Below, piece by piece: positions 1 to 12,045 of a DNA stretch of 64,000 nucleotides. Both the position numbers and the translations under genes were made by a program. How positions within the stretch are numbered: position 1 is the first letter of the stretch; the number at the start of each line of letters is the position of its first letter. The notes beneath the pieces are model-generated. The model saw only the letters and a list, made by a program, of their open reading frames with translations. It did no database searches and was not told the DNA's origin. The stretch is from Costus lasius (Eukaryota > Streptophyta > Magnoliopsida > Zingiberales > Costaceae), in assembly GCA_027563935.2 (NCBI GenBank), contig JANVAS020000203.1:8804001-8868000 (forward strand), read 5' to 3'.

Positions 1-232
1 CTAGAACTGGCGATTGTTGAACTTAATTTATAAACAATATGAATTTTGGATAATAGGCGGATCGTCGAACTAGAACTGGCGATTGTCGAACTTATTTATT
101 AACAATATGAATTTTGGATTACAGGCGGATCGTCGAACTAGAATTGGCGATTGTCGAACTTAATTTATAAACAATATGAAGTTTGGAGAATAGGCGGAGC
201 GCCGAACTGGAACTGGAACTGGCGCTTTTGCT
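1..232. repeat. ~69-bp tandem repeat, 3 copies, with GATTGTCGAAC and GATCGTCGAAC motifs
   Basis: Three head-to-tail copies begin near 9, 77 and 145. Each holds a GATTGTCGAACTT motif, an A/T-rich middle (ataaacaatatgaa) and a GCGGATCGTCGAAC motif. Shorter versions recur at 1468-1600 and 22980-23160, which ties these places to one parent element. The array runs off the left edge of the window. Short ORFs here are by-products of the repeat. Confidence 0.8.
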
Positions 233-840
233 GGTTCGACAATTTGTGGTCAATTTCGGAGTCAATTTTAAGTCATTGTAGGGCCAAGTTGGGTCAAGTT
301 CGACAAAAAGATGATGAGGTTAGACAATATCTTCAATTAACAAAAACATGGATATTTAATATTGAAATAAAGGATTAATTAAGTGTTATTTTATCTGAGT
401 CAATTTAATATTTTCTGTGCCTCTGTTTGAATATAAGTATGATTTTGATGTTGTGTGAGTGAGCAGTTACTTGTTGATGCACAAGAGTATGAATAAAAGT
501 ATGCAAAGTTCGACGATCTCCACTGACGGTCCGACAAACCTGGGTCAATTTTTGAGTCAATATCCAGTCATCATAGGGCCAAGTTGTGTCAAGTTCGACG
601 ATCGCTGTTGCTGGTTCGACAATCCGTGGTCAATTTCAGAGTCAATTTTAAGTCATTGTAGGGCCAAGTTGGGTCAAGCTCGACAAAAAGATGATGAGGT
701 TCGACAATATCTTCAATTAACAAAAACAGAGAATTTGAGACGTAGGTTCGACAAAATGTCCACTTAGGTGTTATATAATAAATTTCTACCATGTTCGACA
801 AAATGAGAAGGAGGTTCGAGAATATGTACAATTAACAAAA
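233..840. repeat. Duplicated ~110-bp TCGAC-rich segment (two copies ~380 bp apart) with spacer
   Basis: The stretch at about 238-345 is repeated almost exactly at about 618-725. Both run from 'gtggtcaatttc' to 'caattaacaaaaac' and include GGTTCGACAATAT-type motifs (mutated to 'ttagacaat' in the first copy). The spacer 346-617 holds further TCGAC motifs but no convincing gene. Confidence 0.7.
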
Positions 841-843
841 AAC

Positions 844-1092
844 AGGGAATTTACCAGACGAGCACCTATACCTCGCGACTGACATGCCTACACATAAGTA
901 GTCTGGCATTGCTGAGATACAGCCAATCATCTGTACAATGACAAAGTGGTTGGGATGGAATTTACTAGACGAGCACCTATATCTCGCGGCTGACATGCCT
1001 ACACATAAGTAGTCTGGCATTGCTGAGATACAGCCGATCTTCTGTACGATCACGGGTTGGGACGGAATTGACCAGACGAGCACCTTATGGTT
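844..1092. repeat. ~110-bp tandem repeat (2.3 copies); a further copy is split by the outer copia element
   Basis: Units start at about 847, 959 and 1066. The shared core is 'gacgagcacctata' followed by 'ctgacatgcctacaca' and 'gctgagatacagcc'. Another copy begins at 3711-3715 and resumes at 21932 ('gaccatacgagcgcctata', then 'ctgacatgcc'). The outer copia element therefore sits inside a copy of this repeat, so the DNA on both sides is one older element. Confidence 0.75.
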
Positions 1093-1660
1093 CATTGCAA
1101 TATGCATATCAAATTCTTTTTTTGTTAATTGATATGCATATCATATCAGATCATGGGTTTCCTCCTATGCATCACCATAAAACCGACCCCGTCTGCTTCT
1201 CGGTGAAGGTCCAAGACTAGAGATAGACAAATCATTTTCCGATGAATCTTTGCCCTTATGGTTCATTGCCTCTGAAGGATACTCGATGAAGTGAAGTGAA
1301 ACTTTAGGCGCCAAACCCGTGAAGGCTTTCATTATCCGCATAATGTTGCGTGTACAAGAAGATTCTTGCGATATGGGACGAGCTATGACAAGCTTATAAA
1401 TGCATCGTAATGGCTTAGATGAATATGGAAGAAGGCAGCAGAGTCATTAAACAAGTAGCGAACAGGAGATTGTCGAACTTATTTATAAACAAGATGAATT
1501 TCGAATAACAGGCGGACTGTCGAACTTATTTATAAACAAGAAGAATAACAGGCGGATTGTCGAAGAGAAGAAATTATTGTCGAACTTATTTATAAACAAC
1601 ATGAAGTTTGAGTAATCAATAGCACTCATACAGAACTTGAGTAATCAATAGGATTTTATA
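1093..1660. other. Non-coding MULE arm segment with a diverged second copy at ~21990-22200
   Basis: No gene is visible. Several blocks match the stretch around 22000-22200 in the same order: 'ccccgtctgcttctc' versus 'ccccgtgcgcttctc', 'gatgaagtgaagtgaa', 'ggcgccaaacccgt' versus 'ggcaccaaaccctt', and 'attcttgcgatatgggac' versus 'cttcttgcgatacgggat'. The end of the stretch returns to the GATTGTCGAAC repeat (1468-1600). Confidence 0.6.
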
Positions 1661-3660
1661 CCATATTTTAGTAAATTTCTATTTTTCTACCATGTTCTAG
1701 GATTTTCTACCATGTTATAGAATTTTTCTACCATATTTTAATAAATTTCTACCCTTCTATAGGAACCAGTCGGTTGGTTCCAGTTCGACACAAAATGGGT
1801 CAACTTGGGTCAAATTAGGGCCAAGTTGGTTCTAGTTCGACAAAATGATAAGAAGGTTCGACAATATATAATATTTCTACCCTATTATAGAATATTTCTA
1901 CCATGCTGTAGAATTTTTCTACCCTGTTATAGGAGCCATCCGGATCGTCGAACCCGACAATGGGTCAACTTGGGTTGAATTAGGGTGAAGTTGGTTTAAG
2001 TTCGACAAAATGGGAAGGAGGTTCGACAATATATAATATTTCTACCCGGTTATAGAATATTTTTACCATGTTCTAAGATTTTCTACCTTGTTATAGAATT
2101 TTTTCTACCATGTTGTAGAATTTTTCTACCATATTTTAATAAATTTCTACCCTGCTATAGGAACCAGCCGGTTGGTTCCAGTTCGACACAAAATGGGTCA
2201 ACTTGGGTCAAATTAGGGCCAAGTTGGTTCCAGTTCGACAAAATGATAAGAAGGTTCGATAATATATAATATTTCTACCCTGTTATAGAATATTTCAACC
2301 ATGTTTTCTACCATGTTGTAGAATTTTGCTACCCTGTTATAAGAGCCATCCGGATCGTCGAACCCCACAAGGCGATCGTCAAACCCGACAATGGGTCAAC
2401 TTGGGTCAAATTAGGGCCAAGTTGGTTTAAGTTCGACAAAATGGGAAGGAGGTTCGACAATATACAATATTTCTGCCCTGTTATAGAATATTTCTATCAT
2501 GTTCTAAAATTTTCTACCATGTTATAGAATTTTTTCTACCATGTTGTAGAATTTTTCTACCATATTTTAATAAATTTCTACCCTGCTATAGGAACCAGCC
2601 GGTTGGTTCCAATTCGACACTCAATGGGTCAACTTGGGTCAAATTAGGGCCAAGTTGGTTCCAGTTCAACAAAATGATAAGAAGGTTCGACAATATAATA
2701 TTTCTACCCTGTTATAGAATATTTCTACCATGTTTTTCTACCATGTTGTAGAATTTTTCTAACCTGTTATAGGAGCCATACGGATCGTCGAACCCCACAA
2801 GGCAATCGTCGAACCTGACAATGGGTGAACTTGGGTCAAATTAGGGCTAAGTTGGTTTAAGTTCGACAAAATGGGAAGGTTCGACAATATATAATATTTC
2901 TACCCTGTTATAGAGTTTTTCTACCATGTTCTAGGATTTTCTACCGTGTTATAGAATTTTTTCTACCATGTTGTAGAATTTTTCTACCAAATTTTAATAA
3001 ATTTCTACCCTGCTATAGGAACCAGCCGGTTGGTTCTAGTTCGACACAAAATGGGTCAACTTGGGTCAAATTAGGGCCAGGTTGGTTCCAGTTCGACAAA
3101 ATGATAAGAAGGTTCGACAATATATAATATTTCTACTCTGTTATAGAATATTTCTACCATATTTTTCTATCATGTTGTAGAATTTTTCTACCCTGTTATA
3201 GGAGCCATCCGGATCATCGAACCCGACAATGGGTCAACTTGGGTCAAATTAGGGCCAACTTAGTTTAAGTTCGACAAAATGGGAAGGAGGTTCGACAATA
3301 TATAATATTTCTACCCTGTTATAGAATATTTCTACCTTGTTCTAAGATTTTCTACCATGTTATAGAATTTTTTCTACTATGTTGTAGAATTTTTCTACCA
3401 TATTTTAATAAATTTCTACCCTACTATAGGAACCAACCGGTTGGTTCCAATTCCATAGAAAATGGGTCAACTTGGGTCAAATTAGGGCCAAGTTAGCTCC
3501 AGTTAGACAAAATGATAAGAAGGTTAGACAATATATAATATTTCTACCCTGTTATAGAATATTTCTACGATGTTTCTCTTCCATGTTGTAGAATTTTTCT
3601 ACCCTGTTATAGGAGCCATCCGAATCATCGAACCCCATAAGGCGATCGTCGAACCCGACA
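1660..3660. repeat. Complex minisatellite, ~400-430-bp higher-order unit, about 4.7 copies
   Basis: The anchor 'ctataggaacca' recurs at 1757, 2155, 2585, 3013 and 3424, giving spacings of 398, 430, 428 and 411 bp. Each unit contains short repeats of 'tttctaccatgtt' and 'tagaat', a GGGTCAACTTGGGTCAAATT block, and several TCGACAA motifs. The reverse complement of the 'tttctaccatg' block forms the array at 27280-27510. Confidence 0.85.
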
Positions 3661-3710
3661 AGCATATCCATGTCTCGTGTGCGCTCATGGGTTGGGGGGG
3701 AGTTCGGGTG

Positions 3711-3715
3711 GAATT
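3711..3715. repeat. Target-site duplication GAATT, left copy (outer copia element)
   Basis: GAATT immediately precedes the LTR terminus TGAAAGT at 3716. It is repeated at 21932-21936 directly after the other LTR end (...CCCCAACA). This fixes the outer boundaries of the 18-kb nested insertion. Confidence 0.92.
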
Positions 3716-4629
3716 TGAAAGTCCCCAAGAAGGGGGAAGGGCGAAACCCTAGATAGGCACATATAAAACTTTTGCAGCGGAAACAAGGGTTTCAAGAGGA
3801 TCTATGCATGAGATATGATCAACTATAATCGATTGCAAAGATAAGTAAGGAGTCATACCATCGCCATTGCTTTGGATGGCGCCTTGGAAGAAGAGAGCAA
3901 ATGGGATCTCCTCCAAAAGATGCACACACAAGAAGATGTCGCCTACTCCTTGTTGATCCTTGTGCTAGCAAGGTTCTCCAAGTGAACCTGATCGAATGGA
4001 AGGGAAGAGAAGAATTCTTTTGCTTGGCGAGACCTCTCCCTTATCGTCAATGCTTCACCACACGAATGTCTCGAGAGCCCAAAACCAAGAGAGACGACAA
4101 TAGGGCAAGAGGAGAAGCGTGAAGAGAGGCAACGTGAGGCGTGTCCACGATTAGAGAACATGCTATCCAAAAATAGCAAACCACTTCTCAACGTTCACGC
4201 GCTCATGAACAAGTCGCAAACCTCTTCTCCCTTGAACCTTGCGCTCACTTGATGAGCCGGTTCAATTTGGTTTGGTTCAAAGACCAATTAACCCAAGCGA
4301 TTTGGTCTAGATCATATTAAACCCTAAGGTTCTAGATCTAACCGTTCATCTCCTGATGCTCTTGATCTTACCTATCTAGCATCAATTCTCTCGATCGAAG
4401 CTTACCGATCTCAAGCCCTAATCAATCTAACATGATCAGACTAGATCTCACTCACAATCAGAGATTAAATCCCTTTAAACTGAACCCAAACAATTCAGTC
4501 CACACAATCTGACTTAAGTAAGCCATATCATCAAATTGTGCGACCATAAGGGTTTCCTTTAAATGTCGGTAACGATAACTTACGTTATCACGATCAGTGA
4601 GGGGTATCTAGCAACACATCACTGTCTCC
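3716..4629 (-). repeat. Outer copia 3' LTR, first part (914 bp)
   Basis: Starts with TGAAAGTCCCC and matches 20237-21150 closely. It is broken at 4629 by the inner element, directly after TCTCC (4625-4629), and continues at 13772. Small ORFs inside it also occur in the other LTR and are not genes. Confidence 0.92.
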
Positions 4630-6350
4630 TGAAGTGTCCCCTTCATGGGGGAGCGCAAGTAAACAAAATCCCTTTCAAGAGGGGGGCGAAAACCTTAAAG
4701 GGGTGGCGCATCACCATTGCAAGCGGAAGCAAAAGGTTTTCAAGAATCTTAGCATAAACATATGTTCAACTTGGTGAAGTTGAGACTCATACCATAGCCA
4801 TCTCGGTTTAGATGGAGCTTTGGAAGCAAAGGCGCAAGTGCCCCTTCTCCGAAGATAATCACACACAAGAGAAGATGGCTTCTCCTTGGATCTCCTTGTG
4901 CTAGCAAGGATGCGCAAGGTGTCCTTGATCGAATGTTAGGATGATGGAGAAGTTTCCTTGGCCGAGCGCTTGTTCTTGTCGTCCACTTCCTTCCACACGA
5001 GATGGCAAGCAAGCTCTCTTTTCCCCAAAAACAAAACGCAAAGACAAGAGAGCAAATGCACTTCGGCGACATCAAGACAAATGACGTTACATGACTTCCC
5101 AAAATGGAAAGTCATGAAGCCACTCTCCAACGCCAAAACGCCCCTCTTGATGAACCATGCGTTCACCTAGTGAACCGGTTCATGCTTTGGTTCAATTCGA
5201 TTTGGCCCAAAGACCAAACTCAAACCAAGCCAAGCCAAGGCATGGTCTAGACCCTCTATGAACCAAATGGCTCATGATCTAGCCGTTCATCTCCTGATGC
5301 TCCTGATCTCACCGATCTAGCATCATCTCTCTCGATCGAAGCTTACCGATCTAAAGCCCTAATCAATCAAACATGATCAGGCTAGATCTCACTTGCAATC
5401 AGAGATTAAACCCCTTTAAACTGAACCCATACAATTCAGTCCACACGATCTGACTCAAGAAAGCCATATCATCAAATTGTGCGACCCTAAGGGTTTCCTT
5501 TAAATGTCGGTAACGACAACTTACGTTATCACGATCAGTGAGGGGTATCTAGCAACACATCACTGTCTCCCGATATAAAGGAAATAGTCTTCCAAGACTA
5601 CACCCAAACCATGACACAAGTGTGAATGAAAACTCACAAGGCACACATATGTCCTTTGCCACTGGATGTTCTTATTGGACAAGCATGTCAAGCTTGTAAC
5701 TCCAATACGATGAGCATGATTAGATCAGATGCACATAGTCATCTGGGTATGGCCATACACTACCTCAATCATCTCATATAGGGGGGCCTTTAGAACATCA
5801 CACTCCTTAAACAAGGAGACGGCAATCCTTTATCTATCACTAGTGCCCTAACCTGATTCAAGCTCACCATCCAAGATAGTCTATAATCATTATATTTCAA
5901 ATGATATTGAACTACCTCAAAACAATGACAATCATCATTTAGAAACACAAGTGATCTCAAGTCAAAGGACATGTGCCACTTGCTGCTTACAGGGATCATT
6001 CACATTGTGACAAGCAATGCAATATCCCAGTAGGGTCTGTCCAGTACATCCAATGTACCCATGAGTCTACATCTTATTCCATGCTCGAAGCATCCTATAA
6101 GATTAGCACTCATATTAGTCTCCATCATATCAAGGCTGTCTCATGTTCACCAAGATATCTCGACTAAGGACTTATAGCCTGTCAGCCAAGCTGAACAGCT
6201 TTGAGACATTATTCAGAAGTACACTTATTACAGCAGACAAGGTAACAACCTGAATAACAACCATGCCTTATTATAAACTTAAGAGTTTATTACATGATAC
6301 TTATACAATCCCAAGGCCTCAAACATTAGCCTTAAGGGCATACCCCAACA
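4630..6350 (-). repeat. Inner copia 3' LTR (1721 bp)
   Basis: Begins TGAAGTGTCCCC and ends ACCCCAACA, with TG/CA termini. Differences from 12046-13766 seen by eye lie near 4964 (C/T), 5625 (G/C) and 6188 (A/T). The ORFs within it are shared by both LTR copies and are not genes. Confidence 0.95.
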
Positions 6351-6362
6351 ATCTCCCACTTG
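6351..6362 (-). other. Polypurine tract of inner copia
   Basis: On the minus strand this reads AAGTGGGAGAT directly before the 3' LTR. That is the expected plus-strand priming site. The outer copia has the identical sequence at the same place (14553). Confidence 0.8.
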
Positions 6363-6370
6363 CACTTAAT

Positions 6371-9300
6371 CTAATGGTTGAGAAATCTCAAACCCATATT
6401 ATTACAGTGCTTCTCATGCTTCTGCTGCGCCAGAGGCTTGGTAAGCGGGTCTGCCAGATTGTCATCTGTATGAACCTTGCAAATCTTGATCTCGCCTCGA
6501 TCAATGATCTCCCGGATCAAGTGAAACCGTCTCTGTATGTGCTTGGACTTCTGGTGCGACCGTGGTTCCTTTGCTTGTGCGATTGCTCCAGTGTTATCAC
6601 AGAAGATAACCAAAGGATCAGCACTCGAAGGAACGACACCAAGTTCTCTCACGAACTTACGAATCCACACTGCCTCCTTGGATGCTTCCGAGGCTGCAAC
6701 ATACTCGGCTTCAGTTGTGGAATCAGCAACAGTAGACTGTTTGAAACTCTTCCACACCACTGCTCCACCATTCAAGCTAAAAACATAGCCTGATTGCGAT
6801 CGGAAATCATCCTGGTCCGACTGGAACGAAGCGTCAGTATATCCCTCTATACTGAGTTCTTCCTGACCACCATATATCAAGAACATATCTTTGGTCCTCC
6901 GCAGATATTTTAAGATGTTCTTGACCGCAATCCAGTGCGCCAAACCTGGATTACTTTGGAATCGACTGGTCACGCTTAACCCGTAAGCGACGTCTGGGCG
7001 AGTACACAACATCGCATACATAATGGACCCAATAGCCGAAGCATAAGGCGTATTGTCCATTTCATCTTTCTCAGTCTGTGTTTGTGGACACTGACTCTTT
7101 GAAAGATTCAGACCATGTCTGACTGGAAGATATCCACGTTTAGAATTCTCTAAATGGAATCTCTCCAGGACCTTATCGATGTAAGTACTTTGGCACAGCC
7201 CGAGAAGCCTCTTAGATCTATCCCTGTAGATCTTCACACCTAGTACATAGGCTGCTTCTCCCAAATCTTTCATCTGGAAACATTTTCCTAACCATGCTTT
7301 AACAGCATGCAGTTCAGGAATATCATTTCCAATGATCAAGATATCATCGACGTAGAGGATTAGGAATGTAATCACGCTCCCACTAAACCTCTTATATACA
7401 CACGGGTCATCCTCGTTCTTGATGAAACCAAACTCAGAGATTGATTCATCAAAACGAATGTTCCAGCTTCTTGATGCTTGTTTAAGTCCATAAATGGACT
7501 TCTTTAACTTGCATATTTTATGACGATCTGCTGGATTAGTGAAACCCTCAGGTTGTGTCATATACACATCCTCATCCAGATTTCCATTAAGGAAAGCTGT
7601 TTTCACATCCATCTGCCAGATCTCATAGTCGTAATATGCTGCTATCGCGAAAAGAATCCGAATAGACTTAAACATGGCTACAGGAGAGAAAGTTTCATCA
7701 TAATCTATCCCGTAGATTTGTTTGAAACCTTTCGCAACTAGTCTGCCTTTATAGGTAACCACGTTACCATCCATGTCAATCTTCTTCTTGAAGATCCATT
7801 TACAGCCTATAGGGATTACTCCCGGAGGCGGATCAACCAAATCCCAGACTTGGTTATCTGACATGGAGTCCATCTCGGCTCGCATAGCATCAAGCCATCT
7901 AGCTGACTCCGGTCCACTGACCGCATCCGCATAAGTTAGGGGTTCATCATTATCAATGATGTAGACTCCGTCATAGCGCTCAGGCTGTCGACGGATCCTA
8001 CCCGATCTTCGCGGTTCCCGTGATATCTGAGCCTCAGGTTGTTCAATAACCTGATCTACCGGCTCAGGCTCATCCAACTCTGCTTGACTACTTTGTCCTT
8101 CCTCTGGAATCTCATCCAGCTTTATTTCTCTCCCACTGGCCTGTTGCAGAAGAAACTCCTTCTCAAGAAATATGGCCGTCCGAGCAACAAAAACCTTGTT
8201 CTCTTTGGGATCGTAGAAATAATAACCCTTAGTTTCCTTAGGGTAACCGACAAAGATACATTTCTCAGATCTGCTTTCCAGTTTCCCAGAGGCGAGCTTT
8301 TTGACATAAGCCTCGCAACCCCAGATCCTGATAAATGTCAAGCTAGGCTGTTTCCCATACCATAACTCATATGGCGTCTTTGAAACTGCCTTGGATGGCA
8401 CTCGGTTTAGTACCTTTGCAGCTGTTTCCAGTGCAAAACCCCAAAAGGAATATGGAAGAGTAGCCTGACTCATCATAGAACGAACCATATCAAGTAACGT
8501 TCTATTTCTCCTCTCGGACACACCATTCCACTGCGGTGTTCCTGGCGGAGTGAGCTGTGAGATAATCCCACACTCCTTCAGATAGTCAGTAAACGCATGA
8601 CTCAGGTATTCACCACCTCGATCAGAACGAAGTGCCTTGATATTTCGGCCTAGCTAATTTTGTACTTCATTTTTGAACTCTTTGAACTTGTCAAAAGATT
8701 CACTTTTATGTCTCATTAAATAGACATACCCATACCTACTGAAATCATCAGTAAAGGTAATTAAGTACTGATAGCCACCTCTGGCATGTTTACTAAATGG
8801 CCCACACACATCACTGTGTATAAGGTCCAGTAAACCTGAAGTCCTTTGCCCTTTGTGAAGAAAAGGAGACTTCATCATTTTACCCATCAAACAAGCTTTG
8901 CATGTATCAATCTCCTCATAGGAGAATGATCCCAGCAGTCCATGATCATGCAACCGCTTAATGCGCTTCTCGTTTATATGGCCTAAACGACTATGCCATA
9001 GCAAGGTGCTGTCATCAGCATACTTGGCTTTCTTATTATCAATGTTTTGTATCGAATTTTCCATGTCCAACATGTATAACCCATTGTTAATTGAACCAGT
9101 CGCATACACAATATTATCAAAAGTTAAAACACACTTTGAAATCTTGCATTCAAAGGCAAATCCTTTCCTGACTAGAGTAGGAATGGAGATAATATTCTTG
9201 GTGATACTTGGTACAAAATAACAATTGTTCAATTCTAATACAATGCCAGATGGTAAAGTAATGAAATAGTCTCCTACAGCAACAGCAGCAACCCGTGCCC

Positions 9301-10255
9301 CGTTTCCAACTCGTAGGTCTACCTCATGCTGTCCCACCTGCCTTCTTCTCTTGAGTTCCTGCACATTTGAACAAATGTGAACTCCACATGCGGTGTCCAA
9401 CACCCATGAAATGGTAGAAGAAGATAACATGACCTCAGTCACATATATACCTGAGCCAGAAGCGATGCTTCCCCTCTTATCTCCTTGGAGCGCTTTACAG
9501 TCCTTTTTCCAGTGACCCAGCTGGCCACAGTGGAAACACCTGTTGTCCTTCGACCGCTTCACCTTCTGTTTCAGGGCCTTGCTGTAATTCTTGACAGGGG
9601 TCTTGCCCTTCTTCCCCTTCTTCTTGTTCCTTGAAGGAATCATTAAGACAGAGGTTGAAGGCTTACCCTTCAGAGTTTCCTCAGTTGTCAAGAGCATATT
9701 CAGCAGCTCTGCCGGCGTACAATCGATTTTGTTCATATTAAAATTAATGATGAACGCATCGAAAGAAGGCGGAAGAGACTGTAGAATAATGTCCACAGCA
9801 AGCTCCTGGTTGACGGTATGCCCCAGTTTCTCTAGAGCCTCCTTGTGCCCAATCATCTTGAGCACATGAGCTCCCACTGGGCTCCCCTCAGCCAGTTTGC
9901 TCTGAAAGAAGAGCTTCGTCAGATTATAGCGCTCAGTCCTCGCCTGTGCAGCATACAGCATCTTGAGGTTCGCTATAATTTCTATAGCCGACATATCCTC
10001 ATGCTGACGCTGCAGCGGTGGCGTCATAGACGCTAGCATCAGGCAAGCGACATCAATGCTATCATTGACGTGCTTTTCGTAGGCATCCCGAACCGCCCTT
10101 GCGGCGTTCGGAGCGGGCTGCGGCGGTATCGCCGTCTCGAGGACATACAGTTTCCTCTCTGCCTTAAGAACAATCTTAAGGTGTCCGAACCAGTCAGAGA
10201 AGTTCGGCCCAGCAAACTTCTCCCTTTCTAGTAGGGATCGCACATTGAAGCTCAT
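6371..10255 (-). pseudogene. Inner copia gag-pol polyprotein with one nonsense codon
   Basis: Reading from ATG (10253-10255) gives a single 1294-residue frame. In order: Gag (about 1-230), a CCHC zinc knuckle CFHCGQLGHWKKDC (~240), a retropepsin motif WVLDTACG (~285), the integrase HHCC region (LWHSRLGH ... CKAC, ~425-460), and the integrase core with D in HSDVCGPF, D in RSDRGGEY and E in NGVSERRNR. Then come reverse transcriptase with YVDD (~970) and RNase H with YTDAS, TTEAEY and CDNTGA, ending DPLTKPL. The domain order PR-IN-RT-RH defines Ty1/copia. A TAG at 8654-8656 replaces the CAG present in the outer element, and lies between the first and second integrase catalytic Asp. The protease reads D-T-A rather than D-T-G, as in the outer copy. 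A single change would reopen the frame; translation may still give Gag-PR. Confidence 0.93.
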
Positions 10256-12031
10256 GGTGTTCGTTGCTGCAGGAATCTACAACAGGCAAGAACAGCAAGG
10301 TCAGTATCAATGTTTCAGAATCAATCCAGGACTTAAGAAAGATTCTTTTCTCACTATTTTGTCTGACTGAAAAATCCAGTAAACAGTCCGAAAGAGTAAC
10401 ACTCTTTTAGTGAGATGGGATCCAGATTTCATACTTGGTCTCCGCGTCCCGCTCAAGCGAGATAAGATGCACAGAGATGACAAGCACTAATTTCTGGTAG
10501 GCTGTCCCAGCCAATCGCCCAACCCGTGCGATTCCCCTTCATCTTGGCAATCCAGCAGATTGTGCCAACTGAGTTGGTACAACACAGTCTCTGATCCCAG
10601 AGATGGCTGCCTCCATGTGCTACCATATGCGCCACATATGTAGTCTACATGGTCAAGCTGACCTGACCTACTCCCTGGACCACCACGTGCTATGCTGAGC
10701 AACGAGAAGGGATAAATCCCTGCTCTGTAACACGCAGGTGTAATCCAGCACCGTCTGAAGATAGATGGACGTGCCCACTGAGTGGGTTCAACACGGCTCC
10801 AACGATAGTCAGAACGGTGAGGTTTCGCGTCAGAAGGCTTACGAGCTTGATATATTAGCGTTGGATTTTAACGGTCTTTTATCTTCTTACTATCAGGCAT
10901 GTCCTATGGCTATAGCAGAAGATAAACTTAAACATGCAATTCTAATTATTAGCAATAAGTAGAAAGCATGATCTTATGTGGTAAAAGCCCATGAACCCTA
11001 GTAAGACCTTAATTTTACTTAAGTCTTCACTTGAGCTCCTTGGCCTCACATCTGGTCCAACCTAGGGCTCTAGCGCCAAGAGCACCTCAGGTGCGCCACC
11101 AGGTGAATGCTCCTCTTGGATGTGTGCCTTTGTGCTCTTGTCTAATCAAAATACATTTTTGATCTATCTAGACAAGGTTGACTCGCAGGTCAACAATACA
11201 TTATAAATTAAGTACAATGTGATTCGCAGATCACAAATTAATTTACAATTTTAAATACAGGCTCACAGGCCCCAGCACAGCACACAATAGGGCAACCCAC
11301 ATAAGAGTAAATAAACAAGCATATGGTTTCAATCATCATGTGATCCAATCAAGAAATTAAAATTTTGAAAACCCCATAGGCATCACTTTTAATTTCCTTA
11401 TGTGCCCTACAACCTTACAATGGTCCATTGATAGGGATCCACTCATCCATCTAGATAGATCCTTTTCCCTTGCATGCACCGAGTCCTAACTGACCCGAGT
11501 TGACCTGATGGTCAACCATGCATGCGCCAAGGGCTGAACCACCCTCATGAGTTTTGGCAAGCGGGTGTGACCCCGGGCCTAACTCAAGTGTGTTCAGAAG
11601 TTGTCTCAATCAGACCTCGCTACACGCCTTGGATGCAGTCGACCTATAGCCACCTCGTGCTTGCGCACAGGTGCTATCTGGTCAACCCATCTAGGCTGTC
11701 AGATGGTCTGATCAGACTAGTTTGATCCATTCTAGATGAAGCTTTCAACCCCATCAACCCATCTAAGGGTTTACAATAGGTACTTCTTAGATCTAGTTGG
11801 GCGCGCATGTCATTTAGGTTTTAGAAAAACAACAACAACATGGTATAACCGCAACCAACATATATGCGCCAATCAACATAACTCTCATACATGCGCAAAT
11901 ATAAACATACTATTATCTAGCATACTCGCATGAAGAGATAACATATGTCAAACAAGATCAACATACATGTAGATGCGCAAACATGGATCACATAGTATAT
12001 CAAGCAATCATATGATTATGCTTCAACCGGC
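10256..12031 (-). other. Inner copia untranslated leader (~1.8 kb)
   Basis: Non-coding stretch between PBS and gag start, as long as in BARE/Angela elements. It contains two near-palindromes, CCAACTGAGTTGG (10565-10577) and CCCACTGAGTGGG (10774-10786). Each is followed by a similar 'acaacacagt' or 'tcaacacggc' sequence, and both are conserved in the outer element. They are candidates for RNA dimerisation or packaging signals (inference). The small ORFs here are not conserved in length between copies. Confidence 0.6.
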
Positions 12032-12043
12032 GCTCTGATACCA
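12032..12043 (-). other. Primer-binding site, inner copia (initiator tRNA-Met)
   Basis: The minus strand reads TGGTATCAGAGC, the standard complement of the 3' end of plant initiator tRNA-Met. It lies 2 bp inside the 5' LTR. Confidence 0.93.
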
Positions 12044-12045
12044 AT

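Noticed and set aside
151..767. Two plus-strand ORFs of 75 and 102 codons sharing the same C-terminal part
   Set aside because: They are two readings of a duplicated repeat block. No codon bias, start context or domain supports a gene.
4711..6793. Several ORFs of 60-180 codons in the copia LTRs and opposite pol (also at 12127-14995 and 20270-21750)
   Set aside because: They lie in LTRs or antisense to the polyprotein, and the LTR ones occur in both LTR copies of an element. They are by-products.
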